A stretch of 64,000 bases of DNA from JAUIIK01 sp041390865 (GCA_041390865.1 JAWKPC010000009.1:1-64000), one strand, 5' to 3'. Shown: positions 18,985 to 28,290, counted from the first letter of the stretch. Notes: generated by a model from the letters alone, not told the origin. A program made the numbers and translations.

Positions 18985-21318
18985 CGAGTTCCAATGACCC
19001 GGCAGACAAGTACGGGTTGATTCCGTGGCCCTGACCGTTGTGGTCCCAGCTCCTCGACCTCGAAATGGTCCCGACCCGTTCGTGGTCGAATCGCTGATCA
19101 GAACGTCGCCGACCTGGGCTTCGGCCTGTAGCCGGGCGGCGATGTTCACGGCATCGCCAATCGCGGTGTAGTTCATCAGCTCCGGCGTCCCGATGTTGCC
19201 GACGATCGCCTCCCCGGTGTTGATGCCGACTCCATAGCCGGTCGTCAGGATACCGTCCGATTCCTCGGATCATTTGCCGCAAGCCGCGCTGCATCCGGAG
19301 CCCGGCCCGACCGCGGCGATTTCGTGGCCGGGAGTTCCACCGGGGCGTTGAAGATTGCCATCATGCCGTCACCGAGGAATTGTCGAGCGTGCCGAGCTGG
19401 CGAAGATCTCGCGGCGTTGCCAGCGTCGGGCACTGCTCCAGGACCTTGACGACCTCCTCCGTTGCTGGTTTTCCGACATCGTCGCAGCCACGGAGATCCA
19501 ATCCGCGAAGAGAATTGTCACCTCCTGCCTGGCACCGCCAAGCTCGACGTCATCGGGATTCATCAGCAGCTGCTCGACGACGCCACGCGGAGCGAGGTAG
19601 CGGCCGAACAGACGCGGACGAAGTTGCCTGCGCCGGACTTCCGCCCGGCGCGCCTCTTCAAAGCCGGACAACCTTGGTCAGATCATTGATGAGTGAAGAC
19701 GAACCCCTGGCTCTCCTGAGCACCACCGGCGCGCGGCAGTACCGCGACCCGGGCCGTGTAGAAACACCGCTCTTTCTCCCCCAGTTGCCGCTCCAGCCGC
19801 GGCCAACCATCATCGTCTGGTCGTCGTTCTCCGCCTGAACGCTGAGCGTCTGGAGCCGCCGCCGAGAACTGGCCGGAGATAACCGCATCGAGCGGCCGCC
19901 GGTCGCCTGTTCCAGGTCGATGCCGGTGAGCTGCTCGGCGGCCGGGTTCCAGGTTGTGACGATCCTCTGGCCGTCGACTGCAATCAGGGCAGACGACATC
20001 GAGCGGATGATCGATTGCCGGCCTGCTGGCGGCGGTCTCGGCGTGCACCGCGCGTTCTCGATCGCGGCCGCGGCTTGCCCTGCAAAGCTCGACATCAGCT
20101 CCAGACGTCGCGTCGAACACCCCGCGCTGGATCGAGGAATCGAGATAGAGCGCGCCGATTTTCCGCCGTCGCGCCAGCAGCGGGACCGAGAGAATCGAGC
20201 GCAGCGAGAGCCCGACGATCGATTCGGCGGCGCTCAGGTCCGGGTCGTTCAGGGCGTCGCCGGTGATGAATGGTTCCTCTCGATGACATCCTGAACGATC
20301 GAGCGACTGAAGATGATCTCGTCGTTCGCCGGTTCGGATGCGTCTCGAAGCGGGTCAGCACGAACTGCCTGGCTTCGTCGAACATCGGCCGCCCCCGGTC
20401 GTCGCAGAGGATGACGGCGGCATGTTCTCCGCCCAGCAGGGCCAGGAGTTCCTGCATGACCGAGCTGATCGTGACATCGAGATCGAGCGACGCGCCCAGC
20501 GAGCGTCCCGCGCTCTGAAGTATCGCCAGCCGCTCTCCGGTCGATTCGTTTTCGACCGATGCTCCGGATGCGTGGACGACGACGACGCTGGCGCTATCGG
20601 AGTTGCCTCGTTGTCGGGCGAACTCGACCAGCCGTTCGGCGGGATCGGATTCGGCGGTGGAATCGAGTGCCGTCTTGATCTCGCCGGCGTCGATCTGTCG
20701 CGCCGCGCCGTCGCTGGCGAGCGTGATGTAGACCTCGTCGGCGATTTCGTGGCTGAACATGTCGACTTTGATTTGCCGTTCGATACCCAGCGCCCGGGTC
20801 AGGACGTTTCTGCGAGGGTGATTCTCTGCCTCTTCCTTGGATAGCCGTCCCGCCGCTACTTCCCCGGCGACCCAGGTATGGTCATGGGTGATCTGTCTGA
20901 TGTCGCCGCCGCTGGAGAGGTAACCGCGCGCCCGTCCAATATGCGCGACATGGGCGATGCCTTCGATGAGGGTAAGGGCGAGGATCGTTGCTCCGGATGT
21001 CGGAGCGCCATCCTCGCGAGTATCCCGCAGCATGTGGTTGGCACGTTCGATTGCTGTCCGCAATCTGGCCTCGGGATTCGAGATGGCGCTGTTCCAGTAG
21101 TGTTCGATGACGATGCGCGCCGCCAGCCTGCTGGCATGGAGGGCGTCGTCACGCGGCCCGAAGCCATCGGCAATGACCCAGATCGAGCCTTTCTGGGCGC
21201 GTTCGAAGGGCGTCGTCGACTCCCGCGACTCGACGGTGTCGAGCAACACCTCCTGGTTACGGCCCGGTAGACTCGCCTGCCATGCCTGATAGCCCATCGC
21301 CGACACCGATATCAACAC
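18981..21318 (-). pseudogene. PP2C phosphatase - GAF - PAS - class III nucleotide cyclase multidomain protein, frame broken
   Basis: A GTG start at 21318 opens a PP2C-like domain of about 245 residues (WVIADGFGPRDDALHASRLA, ITHDHTW, ITLASDGAARQI and GNSDSASVVVV). A GAF domain follows (ILQSAGRSLGASLDLDVTIS, VELCDD-type core, ...LRSILSVPLLARRRKIGALY), then a PAS segment (SALIAVDGQRIVTTWNPAAE). The class III cyclase domain has QEVTILFADW, FLGDGMMAIFNAPVELP and INTGEAIVGNIG with NYTAIGDAVNIAARLQ, and ends at 18981. Many indels break it. It could couple dephosphorylation, ligand sensing and cNMP synthesis. The PP2C motifs are divergent (GRAR for GDSR), so activity is uncertain. Confidence 0.7.
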
Positions 21319-21561
21319 CCGCCCCGCTCGGTTTCGTTAGCCTCGAGGGAAGTATAAGGAGTGAATGAGATGATCGTTGCTTGATATGGCCGATAAGCGA
21401 TCATTTCTACTGCGCCGGACGGCATGATGGAATCTGCCCGGCGCATTCGACGGTCACCGGGCGTGTTGCGCGGGGATGGATTACAAGCGTTTCGAATGCC
21501 TGAGGTCGCCGTCGAGATTGCCGCACCAGCCAACACTGAAATACCGGAAATGGATGGGTCG

Positions 21562-21996
21562 ATGGGTGAACCGACGTTGAAGGAACGCCTTGCGGCGCTG
21601 GCCGCATTCGTGCCGGTGTTCGAGGGCCCGGATTTCGTTTTCGGTGAGTGGCAAGGGGCGGCGGGGCAGATGCCCTGGTTCCGCCTCTCGGACGATGCCA
21701 GGAGCTTTGTGTCAACCGCATCCCGGTTCGGGTGGGTCGTTCCAGGCTTCGATTGGCCGTCCTGGCAGCGGACAGAAGTGGCACGTCATCTGCTGAGCAA
21801 TCCGCAGTCGATCGAAACAGCCACGGCGGAGGACCTCGAACGCCTGCTGACCGTCCATGTCCGGCTGGATCGGTTTAGTGAAGGACACCTCGCCTCAGCC
21901 TTCGAGAGCGGCCAGCTTCCGGCTATAGCCCGCCGCGCCGCTGCGCTTCTGAAAGAATGCCGGGGTCTCGATGAGACAGCAAGCGGGTTACGGTAG
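21562..21996 (+). CDS. DUF6508 family protein
   Basis: 144 residues from ATG 21562 (MGEPTLKERLAALAAFVPVF). The open frame extends upstream but without conserved sequence. The core AALAAFVPVFEGPDFVFGEW, PWFRLSDDARSFV, GFDWPSWQRTEVARHLL and LERLLTVHVRLDRFSEGHL matches the DUF6508 pattern. Function is unknown. Its 3' end overlaps the convergent metallopeptidase gene by 9 bp. Confidence 0.75.
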   Translation: MGEPTLKERLAALAAFVPVFEGPDFVFGEWQGAAGQMPWFRLSDDARSFVSTASRFGWVVPGFDWPSWQRTEVARHLLSNPQSIETATAEDLERLLTVHVRLDRFSEGHLASAFESGQLPAIARRAAALLKECRGLDETASGLR

Positions 21997-23679
21997 CTGC
22001 AACCAGCCTTGCCGGCTGGTGACGCCCGGGGGCGGAAGGTCGGAGATCCAGGGGTAGCGGAAATAGGAATCGAAGATCGGCCGGAGGTCGGTCGCGCTGT
22101 GAGTCTGCCAGGTGCGGAGCATGTCGTAGGCTGTGACGATATCGAGCGCGAAATCATCGTAGATCTGCTGCATCGCGGCCCAGAAATCATCCCAGCCCAT
22201 CGTCGCCAGGACGTCCATGTAGAAGCGCTGGCCCTGCTCGTAGATCGCGAAGTAGGTGCCGTTGCCGGTCTGGGGCAGCTCTTCCCAGCGCGAGTCGAGC
22301 GGGCAGCAGTAGCCGCCGCTGACCACCGGCGCGACTTCGGTGAAGTCCGTCGCCAATCCCCGCTCGAAGAACTCGGCCGCGCCCTCGTCGATCCAGCCTT
22401 CCTCGAGCGTCCTGGTGCCGATGATCCCGTAGAACCACATGTGAGCGACTTCGTGGTAGATCAGCCGGTCGAGCGGCTGATAGGCCGGGTTGATCCAGAT
22501 GTGGTTGCCGTACTCGATGCCGCCCGGCATCGACGGACCGGCGTCGGCGATCCGCAGCGTCGGCCAGGGATAGGGACCGAGCAGCACCGAGAGACGGTCG
22601 ACGGCCTCGGCGGTTGTCGCGAGCACCTGTGAGCTGACGTCCGGCGAGATGCCGCCACGCCAGGCGTACTCGATCGTCACCCCGGTCGCCGAGACGGTCG
22701 ACGCGAAGACGTAGCTCGGCGAGATCGCAAAGTCGAAGTCGCGGATATCCTTGCCATGCAACTGGTAGCGCACCCGGCCGTCGGGGAGTTGCTCGTTGCC
22801 GGTGACCTCGCCCGAGTGACTGAACTCCAGCCCGGGATCGAGATCGAGCGTCACATCGAAGGTGGCGACGCGGGTATAGGAGGGATCGAGTGTCAGGCTG
22901 AAGGGGTGGTCGTCCGAGATCTGCGGGAACCAGTAGCCGAGCCGGAGGACGTCGGCGTCTACCGCCAGATAGCCCCAGCCTTCGGGCTCTGGCCCGCCGA
23001 CATCGAGGTGGAAGTCGATGCCGATCTCGAGCGGCGCGGCGACGTCCTCCGGCAGGTCGAGGACCATCGTCGCGCCGCCGTTGAGCCAGTCTGGCTCGGC
23101 CGGCGAACCATTCAGCGTCAGTTGTTCGAGCGTGAAGAAGCCGTAGCCGGCGGCCGGGATCTGGAAATAGAGTTGATCCGGCGGGTAGCTCCGGAAATCG
23201 CGGATCGTCACCGTCTCGCTGGCCTGCACGAAGCCGGTGGTCGTCGAGAGTTCGCTGATGTGGACGGCATAGTGCAGGTCGAGATCGGGCAATTCGACTC
23301 GTTGGTCGGAAGGCCGCTCATCCGGCAGCCAGGGCGTCGCGGCGACCGGGGCTTGCTGCGGTTCGGTCGATTGCGTTGGCGTCGGTTCGATGGCCGGCAT
23401 AGCCGGGATGGTGGGAGATGGGGCCAGTGACGTCGCCACGCCGGTAGGTGCCGTCGGTGATATCCGGGTTTCCGCTGTAGGCGTCGGGGCAATTGATTCG
23501 ATTTGATCAGCCTGCGGAACCTCTGACGGAGCCGCGGTAGCCGATATGGACGCGCCTTCGTGTTGCGTGGCGTCCGGATTCGCCTTCGAGGGACCGGTGC
23601 AGGCTACGACCAGCGGCAGGATCATGACAACCAGCGCAGCGATGCCCAGGCGTCTATACGATTTGTGGTGTCGTCGCAC
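21988..23679 (-). CDS. M1-type (gluzincin) zinc metallopeptidase lipoprotein
   Basis: 563 residues. The signal peptide LGIAALVVMILPLVVAC ends in a lipobox cysteine, followed by a long Thr/Pro/Ala-rich linker to about residue 125. An N-terminal beta domain precedes the thermolysin-like catalytic part. The zinc site is IYHEVAHMWFYG near residue 405, with the third ligand in GWIDEGAAEFFERG. The GGIEYGNHIW segment upstream occupies the place of the M1 exopeptidase GAMEN loop (here G-G-I-E-Y). It is therefore an extracytoplasmic aminopeptidase-like enzyme, or a relative that has changed specificity. Confidence 0.85.
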   Translation of the reverse strand: MRRHHKSYRRLGIAALVVMILPLVVACTGPSKANPDATQHEGASISATAAPSEVPQADQIESIAPTPTAETRISPTAPTGVATSLAPSPTIPAMPAIEPTPTQSTEPQQAPVAATPWLPDERPSDQRVELPDLDLHYAVHISELSTTTGFVQASETVTIRDFRSYPPDQLYFQIPAAGYGFFTLEQLTLNGSPAEPDWLNGGATMVLDLPEDVAAPLEIGIDFHLDVGGPEPEGWGYLAVDADVLRLGYWFPQISDDHPFSLTLDPSYTRVATFDVTLDLDPGLEFSHSGEVTGNEQLPDGRVRYQLHGKDIRDFDFAISPSYVFASTVSATGVTIEYAWRGGISPDVSSQVLATTAEAVDRLSVLLGPYPWPTLRIADAGPSMPGGIEYGNHIWINPAYQPLDRLIYHEVAHMWFYGIIGTRTLEEGWIDEGAAEFFERGLATDFTEVAPVVSGGYCCPLDSRWEELPQTGNGTYFAIYEQGQRFYMDVLATMGWDDFWAAMQQIYDDFALDIVTAYDMLRTWQTHSATDLRPIFDSYFRYPWISDLPPPGVTSRQGWLQLP

Positions 23680-23860
23680 GTCTGACCTGGCGATCCGTCA
23701 TGTCCCGTCGTTCGCGAGCGTTACTTGATGAAATGAGCGACGCCGTCGTCCGGTAACGCGAGAAGATATTGTGCGGGATTCAGTCACCGGAAGTGTAACA
23801 ACGGGTTAGAGGCCTTCCGTGGTGGCGAAGCCCGTTGCCAGGCATCTGTGACGTCGCTTC

Positions 23861-24270
23861 TCATGCCGGATGCATCGTCTGCCGGAGCAGAAGCGTTGCC
23901 AGCCCGGTTTCGATGAGACCGATCGTGAAGTACAGGATCTGGAGATTCCTCATAACTCCGGGATCGGACCCGACGAAGAGCACCTCGCCCAGGATCCATC
24001 CGATCATGATGCAGCCGGCCGCGCCTGCCCCGACTGTTGCACGCTCCGACCTCCGGAGGAGTTCGGCGAGGGCCAGCAACTGACTGCCGCCAACGATGAC
24101 GCCGAGAATCAAGGCCGGGATCGTGAAGCTGCCGAACGGCGAGCCGTCCAGGACGCTTGTTTCATCTGGAGCGTGTCGGTCAGGAGACCGATGGAACCGC
24201 CGATCGCGCTTACCCCGCCAAGTCCCAGGAATCCGATCAATAGCCTTCTCTCGGCCCGATTACCATTCAT
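23861..24270 (-). pseudogene. Four-helix membrane protein of unknown function, one frameshift
   Basis: ATG 24270 opens MNGNRAERRLLIGFLGLGGV with a first membrane helix and TDTLQMK. One base change near 24155 joins it to SFTIPALILGVIVGGSQLLA, RATVGAGAAGCIMIGWILGE, VLFVG and LQILYFTIGLIETGLATLLL, ending at 23861. It has about 135 residues with four helices. No family is recognised with certainty. It lies downstream of another small membrane protein on the same strand. Confidence 0.6.
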
Positions 24271-24291
24271 GACGAGCCTCTTTCCCAGCCG

Positions 24292-24702
24292 TCAGGATTT
24301 CGGCGTGGGGCGATCGCGCACTACGATTCGCTTTACGAGCAACGGCAGCATGAGGATCGAGATCGGGACGGCGCTCCAGGTCTGTCCTTTTCTGACGTCA
24401 TAGGCGGCAAGCAGTTTCGACCAGGGTTCTCCGGCGACAAAGTGCCCGAAACCGAACTCGAAGGCGATCGTCGCCAACGACCAGCCAGCGCCGATGCCGA
24501 GAAGTGTTCTGTCCCGAACATCAGCGATGGAGTTTCGTAGCGACAGATAGGCACCGGCGAACAGGCCTGCAACACAGGTGACCGTGCTGATCTGGTGGGC
24601 CGTGCGTTCCCGAGGAAGGCCGTAGGTCGTGCCGCGGAGTATGCCGTTCAACACGCCGATCGCGGCGAGAAGTATCCACGTCACCGTCGCGCGGAGGATC
24701 AT
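24292..24702 (-). CDS. Small integral membrane protein of unknown function
   Basis: 136 residues from ATG 24702, which follows the stop of the SRPBCC gene by one base; the open frame upstream is its shadow. Four hydrophobic segments are seen: VTWILLAAIGVLNGILRG, VTCVAGLFAGAYLSL, LLGIGAGWSLATIAFEFGFG and VPISILMLPLLVKR. The central FEFGFGHFVAGEPWSKLLAAY is conserved-looking. I do not recognise a named family. It probably forms an operon with the SRPBCC protein and the next membrane protein. Confidence 0.65.
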   Translation of the reverse strand: MILRATVTWILLAAIGVLNGILRGTTYGLPRERTAHQISTVTCVAGLFAGAYLSLRNSIADVRDRTLLGIGAGWSLATIAFEFGFGHFVAGEPWSKLLAAYDVRKGQTWSAVPISILMLPLLVKRIVVRDRPTPKS

Positions 24703-24703
24703 G

Positions 24704-25447
24704 TCAACCCGCTTTCGTATGGATCGGGATAGGCAATTCGACAGGCTGCTCGTTCCGGGATCGCTCATGCGCTTCGACCCTGCGGCGAATGCCCCGGAGC
24801 ATCTGGCGGGTGTAGATGAAGTCGCCAAAGTCCGCGATGGGCAGCGCCAGCCGCATCCAGCCAGGAGCAGGCTTCCTGCCTTGCATCACGATGGCGCGAG
24901 TCCGGAGCAGGAGCCGGGTGGTGTCGTCGTCAACCTCGTCCAGCACGAAGGCCCAGGAGAAGTCGAGATAGAGGCCCGGGTCGGCTGCCGAGAGGTCTGG
25001 CCAGATGCCGGTCGTCGGGTGCCGGCGGGAATGGAGCACGAGCGACCGGTTCGGCTCGATCAATGCCACCCGGAAATGGGCCGTTCCGTTGATGCTGTCC
25101 GGAACGACGTCCCCAGCCGAGAGTTGCTGGAGTTCCGGCACGATCCGGTCGACGCTCGGATTGTCGATTCTCCAGACGATCCGGTCGAGGCGTTCCGAGA
25201 GATACCAGCCGCCACGGGTAATGCCCATCTGGACGAGCCAGGGCCAGACATCCCGTGCAGGGGCGCGGATCGTGATGCCGTGCGTCGTTTCCCAGACAGG
25301 TTGAGGGATCAGATCGTCACCAGGCAGAGATGCGTCTACCTCCCGGGTCGTGGCGCCCCAGCGGCGTCCCAACTGCCGGTTGAGCAGCAACGCCACCCCG
25401 ACAGCGGCGACACTTGCGGTGGCGAAAAGGGTAGTTCTCGTCGGCAT
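24704..25447 (-). CDS. SRPBCC (START-like) family protein with N-terminal membrane anchor
   Basis: 247 residues. An N-terminal hydrophobic helix (LFATASVAAVGVALLL) is followed by a helix-grip fold: THGITIRAPARDVWPWLVQM, GITRGGWYLSERLDRI, YLDFSWAFVLDEVDDDTTRL and FGDFIYTRQMLRGIRRRVEA. SRPBCC proteins bind hydrophobic ligands in a deep cavity. The domain probably faces the cytoplasm or lies at the membrane. It is the first gene of a three-gene run of small membrane-associated proteins. Confidence 0.75.
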   Translation of the reverse strand: MPTRTTLFATASVAAVGVALLLNRQLGRRWGATTREVDASLPGDDLIPQPVWETTHGITIRAPARDVWPWLVQMGITRGGWYLSERLDRIVWRIDNPSVDRIVPELQQLSAGDVVPDSINGTAHFRVALIEPNRSLVLHSRRHPTTGIWPDLSAADPGLYLDFSWAFVLDEVDDDTTRLLLRTRAIVMQGRKPAPGWMRLALPIADFGDFIYTRQMLRGIRRRVEAHERSRNEQPVELPIPIHTKAG

Positions 25448-25663
25448 CCTTCCCCTCCAATCGGTGGAGAGTGTCTGTCTCGTTGCCGCCGAACCCGGAG
25501 AAGGTTCAACGGCCGGCTACATCAGGATTGTCATCCCATCCCCGCAACACAGATGCGAAGAATGACGGGGCCGAGTTACAGGTTCGTGCCAATTCGCCGT
25601 TCGGTGTTCTCCTCCTCTGGGCTCATCCCTCGATAGCTTCTCTTAGCCTTGCGTCGAGTTCCC

Positions 25664-25696
25664 GATAAGAATCCGCTAAGAACCCCTCGATACGAT
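25664..25696 (+). promoter_or_regulatory. SARP-type operator A and -10 upstream of the LuxR gene
   Basis: GATAAGAA (25664-25671) and GCTAAGAA (25675-25682) are direct repeats with an exact 11-bp period. Eight bases later comes TACGAT (25691-25696), a good -10. There is no -35, as is usual where a SARP activator binds repeats in its place. The same layout occurs at 28.06-28.11 kb and 38.32-38.35 kb. Confidence 0.55.
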
Positions 25697-25863
25697 GCGG
25701 TCATACGATCGTGAAACGTGCGAATGCCGCATGGGTCGGCGCTGTACCGGCCGTGCATTCCAGTAGCCGCTCGGCCACTTGAGAACAAACCGGGCAGGTA
25801 TGAGAACGAGCAGCGGTGGCGCTTCACGTTATCGGATTCAATGCGCCAGGAGGGGGCAGAACG

Positions 25864-26190
25864 ATGGAACAGCTAGCATGGGTAGTTCATCGCTGCGAGA
25901 GCGAGCGCGCGAGCAGCGAGCCTCCCCGATGGGTCGAGTACGAGGCTACCTTGCCAGCATCCACCGGAGATCTGAGCGTCAGGGAGCTCGATGTCCTCGA
26001 GCTCGTGGCGACCGGCAGGACCGACGCCGAGATTGCGGATAGCCTCTCGATCAGCCGCCGGACGGTCGGCGCCCACATCAGCAATATGCTGAACAAGACC
26101 AACGCCAGCAATCGGGTCGAACTCGTTATCTGGGCGCTTGTCAACGGCGTCCTGATGCTGACGATGCGGGAATCACTATCGACGGCCTGA
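25864..26190 (+). CDS. LuxR-type helix-turn-helix regulator
   Basis: 108 residues from ATG 25864, preceded by AGGAGGGGG. The LuxR C-terminal DNA-binding domain is complete: LSVRELDVLELVATGRTDAE, IADSLSISRRTVGAHISNML and NKTNASNRVELVIWAL. It has only about 45 residues before the HTH, so no receiver or autoinducer domain is present and it is a stand-alone effector. The SARP-type box A lies about 170 bp upstream, and a strong terminator follows. Confidence 0.85.
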   Translation: MEQLAWVVHRCESERASSEPPRWVEYEATLPASTGDLSVRELDVLELVATGRTDAEIADSLSISRRTVGAHISNMLNKTNASNRVELVIWALVNGVLMLTMRESLSTA

Positions 26191-26227
26191 CTTTTCTTAT
26201 CCCGAGCCCTGAATGAATCGACCATCG

Positions 26228-26255
26228 AAAGAGCCGCCCGCGCGGGCGGCTCTTT
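26228..26255. terminator. Perfect palindromic terminator
   Basis: AAAGAGCCGCCCGC is followed directly by its exact reverse complement GCGGGCGGCTCTTT, giving a 14-bp stem that must open at its centre. A TTTT run follows on the plus strand and TTT on the minus strand. It separates the convergent LuxR gene and the small gene at 26274, and probably works in both directions. Confidence 0.85.
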
Positions 26256-26273
26256 TGTGCTGTCCGACTGGGT

Positions 26274-26480
26274 TTATCCTCGTGGATGGCGGCCTTCCTG
26301 GTAGAGCCAGCGTAGGAGCTGGAGACAGCGCCAGTGGTGGTTCGTCTCGACCTCCTCGATCAGCGGGTGGTAGCGCTCACGCATGGCCACGATGCGGGTG
26401 ATTTGCTCCTGGCCGAACCCCGCGCGTTCGAGATCCTGCCGGCTGATCGTCCGCGTGGTCTGGCCGGTTCCGTTCGTCAT
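26274..26480 (-). CDS. Small hypothetical protein
   Basis: 68 residues, ATG 26480 behind GGAGAC. It is basic and helical, with SRQDLERAGFGQEQITRIVAMRE, followed by HHWRCLQLLRWLYQEGRH. It has no signal peptide. It is the last gene of the minus-strand run that begins with the secreted proteins. No family is recognised. The good ribosome site and the position just inside a terminator support it as a real gene. Confidence 0.55.
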   Translation of the reverse strand: MTNGTGQTTRTISRQDLERAGFGQEQITRIVAMRERYHPLIEEVETNHHWRCLQLLRWLYQEGRHPRG

Positions 26481-26558
26481 GGCTGCGTCTCCAATCTCAG
26501 CTGATCTCTTGCCGCCGAGAGCGGGACAGTCCAGGCTGCCCCGTCCTCGACGATGGGT

Positions 26559-27029
26559 CTAGTAGTCGAACTGGTCGATCGGGCGATTGCCTCCCGGATA
26601 GACTTCGCTATCCGATCCCTTGTCCGGGGCGCAGAACTCCGCGATCGAGCCGGGCCCTTCATGCTGGGCCGCCGGGTCCATCGGATCCATCAGTCCCTCA
26701 CCCTGACAGGTGGCGGGATAGTCCAATCCGGCGTCCGGATCGACCTCGTCAGCGGACCCTTCCGCGCCTGCCACGGTGCCGCAGTACTCGGCGACCGACT
26801 GCCCCGGGTCGAGCAACAGTTCCTGGATCTGCGTGTCCATCAAGCCTTCGCCATGACAGCGCGTCAGGCTGACGTCCGTCGATTCGGCTTCGTCATCACC
26901 GCCGGGCGTCTGGGCGGTGCCGGCCTCGCTCATCAGTAGCACGGCCAGCAGGCCGATAAGTCCGACTGCGAGAGTTGTGGCGAGGAGTCCCCGGAGGCTC
27001 TGCCGCTGTGGTTGTGCGATCTCATTCAT
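26559..27029 (-). CDS. Secreted protein with two Cys-containing CxGEGLMD repeats
   Basis: 156 residues. The N-terminal signal anchor (LLATTLAVGLIGLLAVLLMS) is followed by an acidic secreted part with two copies of one module. The first runs from RCHGEGLMDTQIQELL to SVAEYCGTV and the second from TCQGEGLMDPMDPAAQ to SIAEFCAPD. Each has two cysteines about 28 residues apart, suggesting one disulfide per module. No family is recognised. It shares a transcription unit with the next secreted protein downstream of SARP-type box B. Confidence 0.65.
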   Translation of the reverse strand: MNEIAQPQRQSLRGLLATTLAVGLIGLLAVLLMSEAGTAQTPGGDDEAESTDVSLTRCHGEGLMDTQIQELLLDPGQSVAEYCGTVAGAEGSADEVDPDAGLDYPATCQGEGLMDPMDPAAQHEGPGSIAEFCAPDKGSDSEVYPGGNRPIDQFDY

Positions 27030-27059
27030 CGTCGTGTTTCTCCTTCAATATGCGTCGTA

Positions 27060-27587
27060 CTAGTAGTTCAGTTCTCCAGCGCGAAGCTGGAGGACGTCAT
27101 CCGGGCTCGGGTAGTAGTTCTCGCATTGATCGAGGATCGCGAAGTGCGCAACGTCCTCGAATTCGTCCTGCCAGAGGATCTCGTCGGAGAACATGTCGAG
27201 GTCGATAACGTCGACTCCCGTTTTCTGGTTGAAGTAGGGGTCGATCCAGTCATCCTCGAGTGGCGGATCTTCCGCGTAGAAGCCGACATTCGAGGCGATC
27301 GTCCCGGCTGGTTGGGCGACGATGTCGTGATCCCAGAGGTTGTCTTCCAGGAACTGGATCGTCTTCCCGTCCAGGTTGTCCCGGCCGGCGATCTCCTCGA
27401 GCGGTGTGCGGTCGAGCATCGCGTAGCCGGCCGTGGGCTCGTACTGCATGGTTTCGATGACCTCAGGCGTGAAGGAGCGATGGTTCGCATGCTTCCCGGT
27501 AAGTCCATCGGCTCCAGCGCTGAGCGGGAGCGCGACCAGGCCGAGCGCGAGCCCGAATCCGGCGAGCGTATGTTTGAGGCGGTTCAT
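27060..27587 (-). CDS. Secreted protein of unknown function
   Basis: 175 residues from ATG 27587 with AAAGGAG at good spacing; the open frame extends a further 150 codons upstream but lacks coding character. A clear Sec signal peptide (HTLAGFGLALGLVALPLSAGA) is present. The mature part is strongly acidic and has a single Cys near the end (DQCENYYPSPDDV). It contains GKTIQFLEDNLWDHDIV and FYAEDPPLEDDWIDPYFNQ. No family is recognised. It belongs with the CxGEGLMD protein behind box B. Confidence 0.65.
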   Translation of the reverse strand: MNRLKHTLAGFGLALGLVALPLSAGADGLTGKHANHRSFTPEVIETMQYEPTAGYAMLDRTPLEEIAGRDNLDGKTIQFLEDNLWDHDIVAQPAGTIASNVGFYAEDPPLEDDWIDPYFNQKTGVDVIDLDMFSDEILWQDEFEDVAHFAILDQCENYYPSPDDVLQLRAGELNY

Positions 27588-28057
27588 GCTAGGATCTCCT
27601 TTGAAAGTGGTTGTCGATGCGTCGATGTCCGCTGAAGATCCCCGAGCGATGCGGTCCCGTTCAGCTGGTGTGCCGCGTTGGTCGGGGATTCTGCGCTCGT
27701 GCTGTCCCAATAGACGGCTCCTTTCCGCTCGTTGTGAATATCGGGGTGAAGCGAGCGCCCGCAGGATCGGTGTGCGAGCGCTCGAACCGGATAGCGGCTG
27801 GGCCGGGGAATCACCCAGCTTCCCCTGTTGCGGCCAATCGCGGTTCCCGCCGGGGCTCGTTATTGAGCCTGCTGCCGAGGCGGACGAAAACGTCCCACCG
27901 GCCGGCGAATGTTGATGTCCTGACCGACGAAGACGCGTGCCTTCCGGTCTCTCTCGGCCGCGCGAAGAGTCATTCCTGCGGAGCTCGGCTTCGCGTTCGA
28001 TAGGTGGAACATGACAGCCTCCCTTCTGACTGCATGGCATCGCCATGTCCTGATCAG
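27588..28057 (-). other. Leader region with candidate small ORFs behind SARP-type box B
   Basis: About 470 bp between box B and the first secreted-protein gene. An ATG at 28012 with AGGGAGG opens a 50-codon ORF (27860-28012; MFHLSNAKPSSAGMTLRAAE through FRPPRQQAQ). In the same frame, a GTG at 27814 with AGGGGA opens a 76-codon ORF whose TGA overlaps the ATG of the secreted-protein gene. Neither resembles a known protein. They may be small genes, a long untranslated leader, or a precursor peptide region. Confidence 0.3.
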
Positions 28058-28112
28058 AGAATAGGAGGCCGGCTTAGCCCGCACTTAGGCGGGCAAGCGG
28101 CGTCTTCTTAGC
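28058..28112 (-). promoter_or_regulatory. SARP-type operator B and -10
   Basis: Read on the minus strand: GCTAAGAA (28112-28105), CCTAAGTG (28089-28082) and GCTAAGCC (28078-28071). The last two are exactly 11 bp apart, and the first is two turns upstream (23 bp). Seven bases later comes TATTCT (28063-28058), a good -10. The layout matches box A. The hairpin GCCCGC-ACTTAG-GCGGGC (28077-28094) overlaps the boxes. Confidence 0.5.
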
Positions 28113-28164
28113 GTTGGACTAAGAACGTGGGAGTGCCTTACGAAGAAAGAGTCGAGGCCATATT

Positions 28165-28206
28165 TATGTCATCTTGACCGAAGCGGAGCGAAGTCGAAAA
28201 ATCTCC
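28165..28206. repeat. REP-like repeat copy 1
   Basis: TGTCATCTTGACCGAAGCGG followed by AGCGAAGTCGAAAAATCTCC. It shares the frame TGTCATnTnGAnnG...CGGAG...GTCGA-AAATCTC with the two arms at 30645-30763. It is intergenic, just beyond the LanC-like gene. Confidence 0.55.
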
Positions 28207-28290
28207 ATAAATCCTGGATGCTTCCCTGGAAAGGAGTCTTCTTCCGGGACCGTCTCGACGGGCATTGCTTTCGGATCTGCTCCAACATCC

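Noticed and set aside
27588..28046. N-terminal extension of the secreted protein to 28046
   Set aside because: The extra 153 codons are Arg/Ser/Pro-rich and signal-free. The ATG at 27587 has AAAGGAG and is followed directly by a signal peptide.
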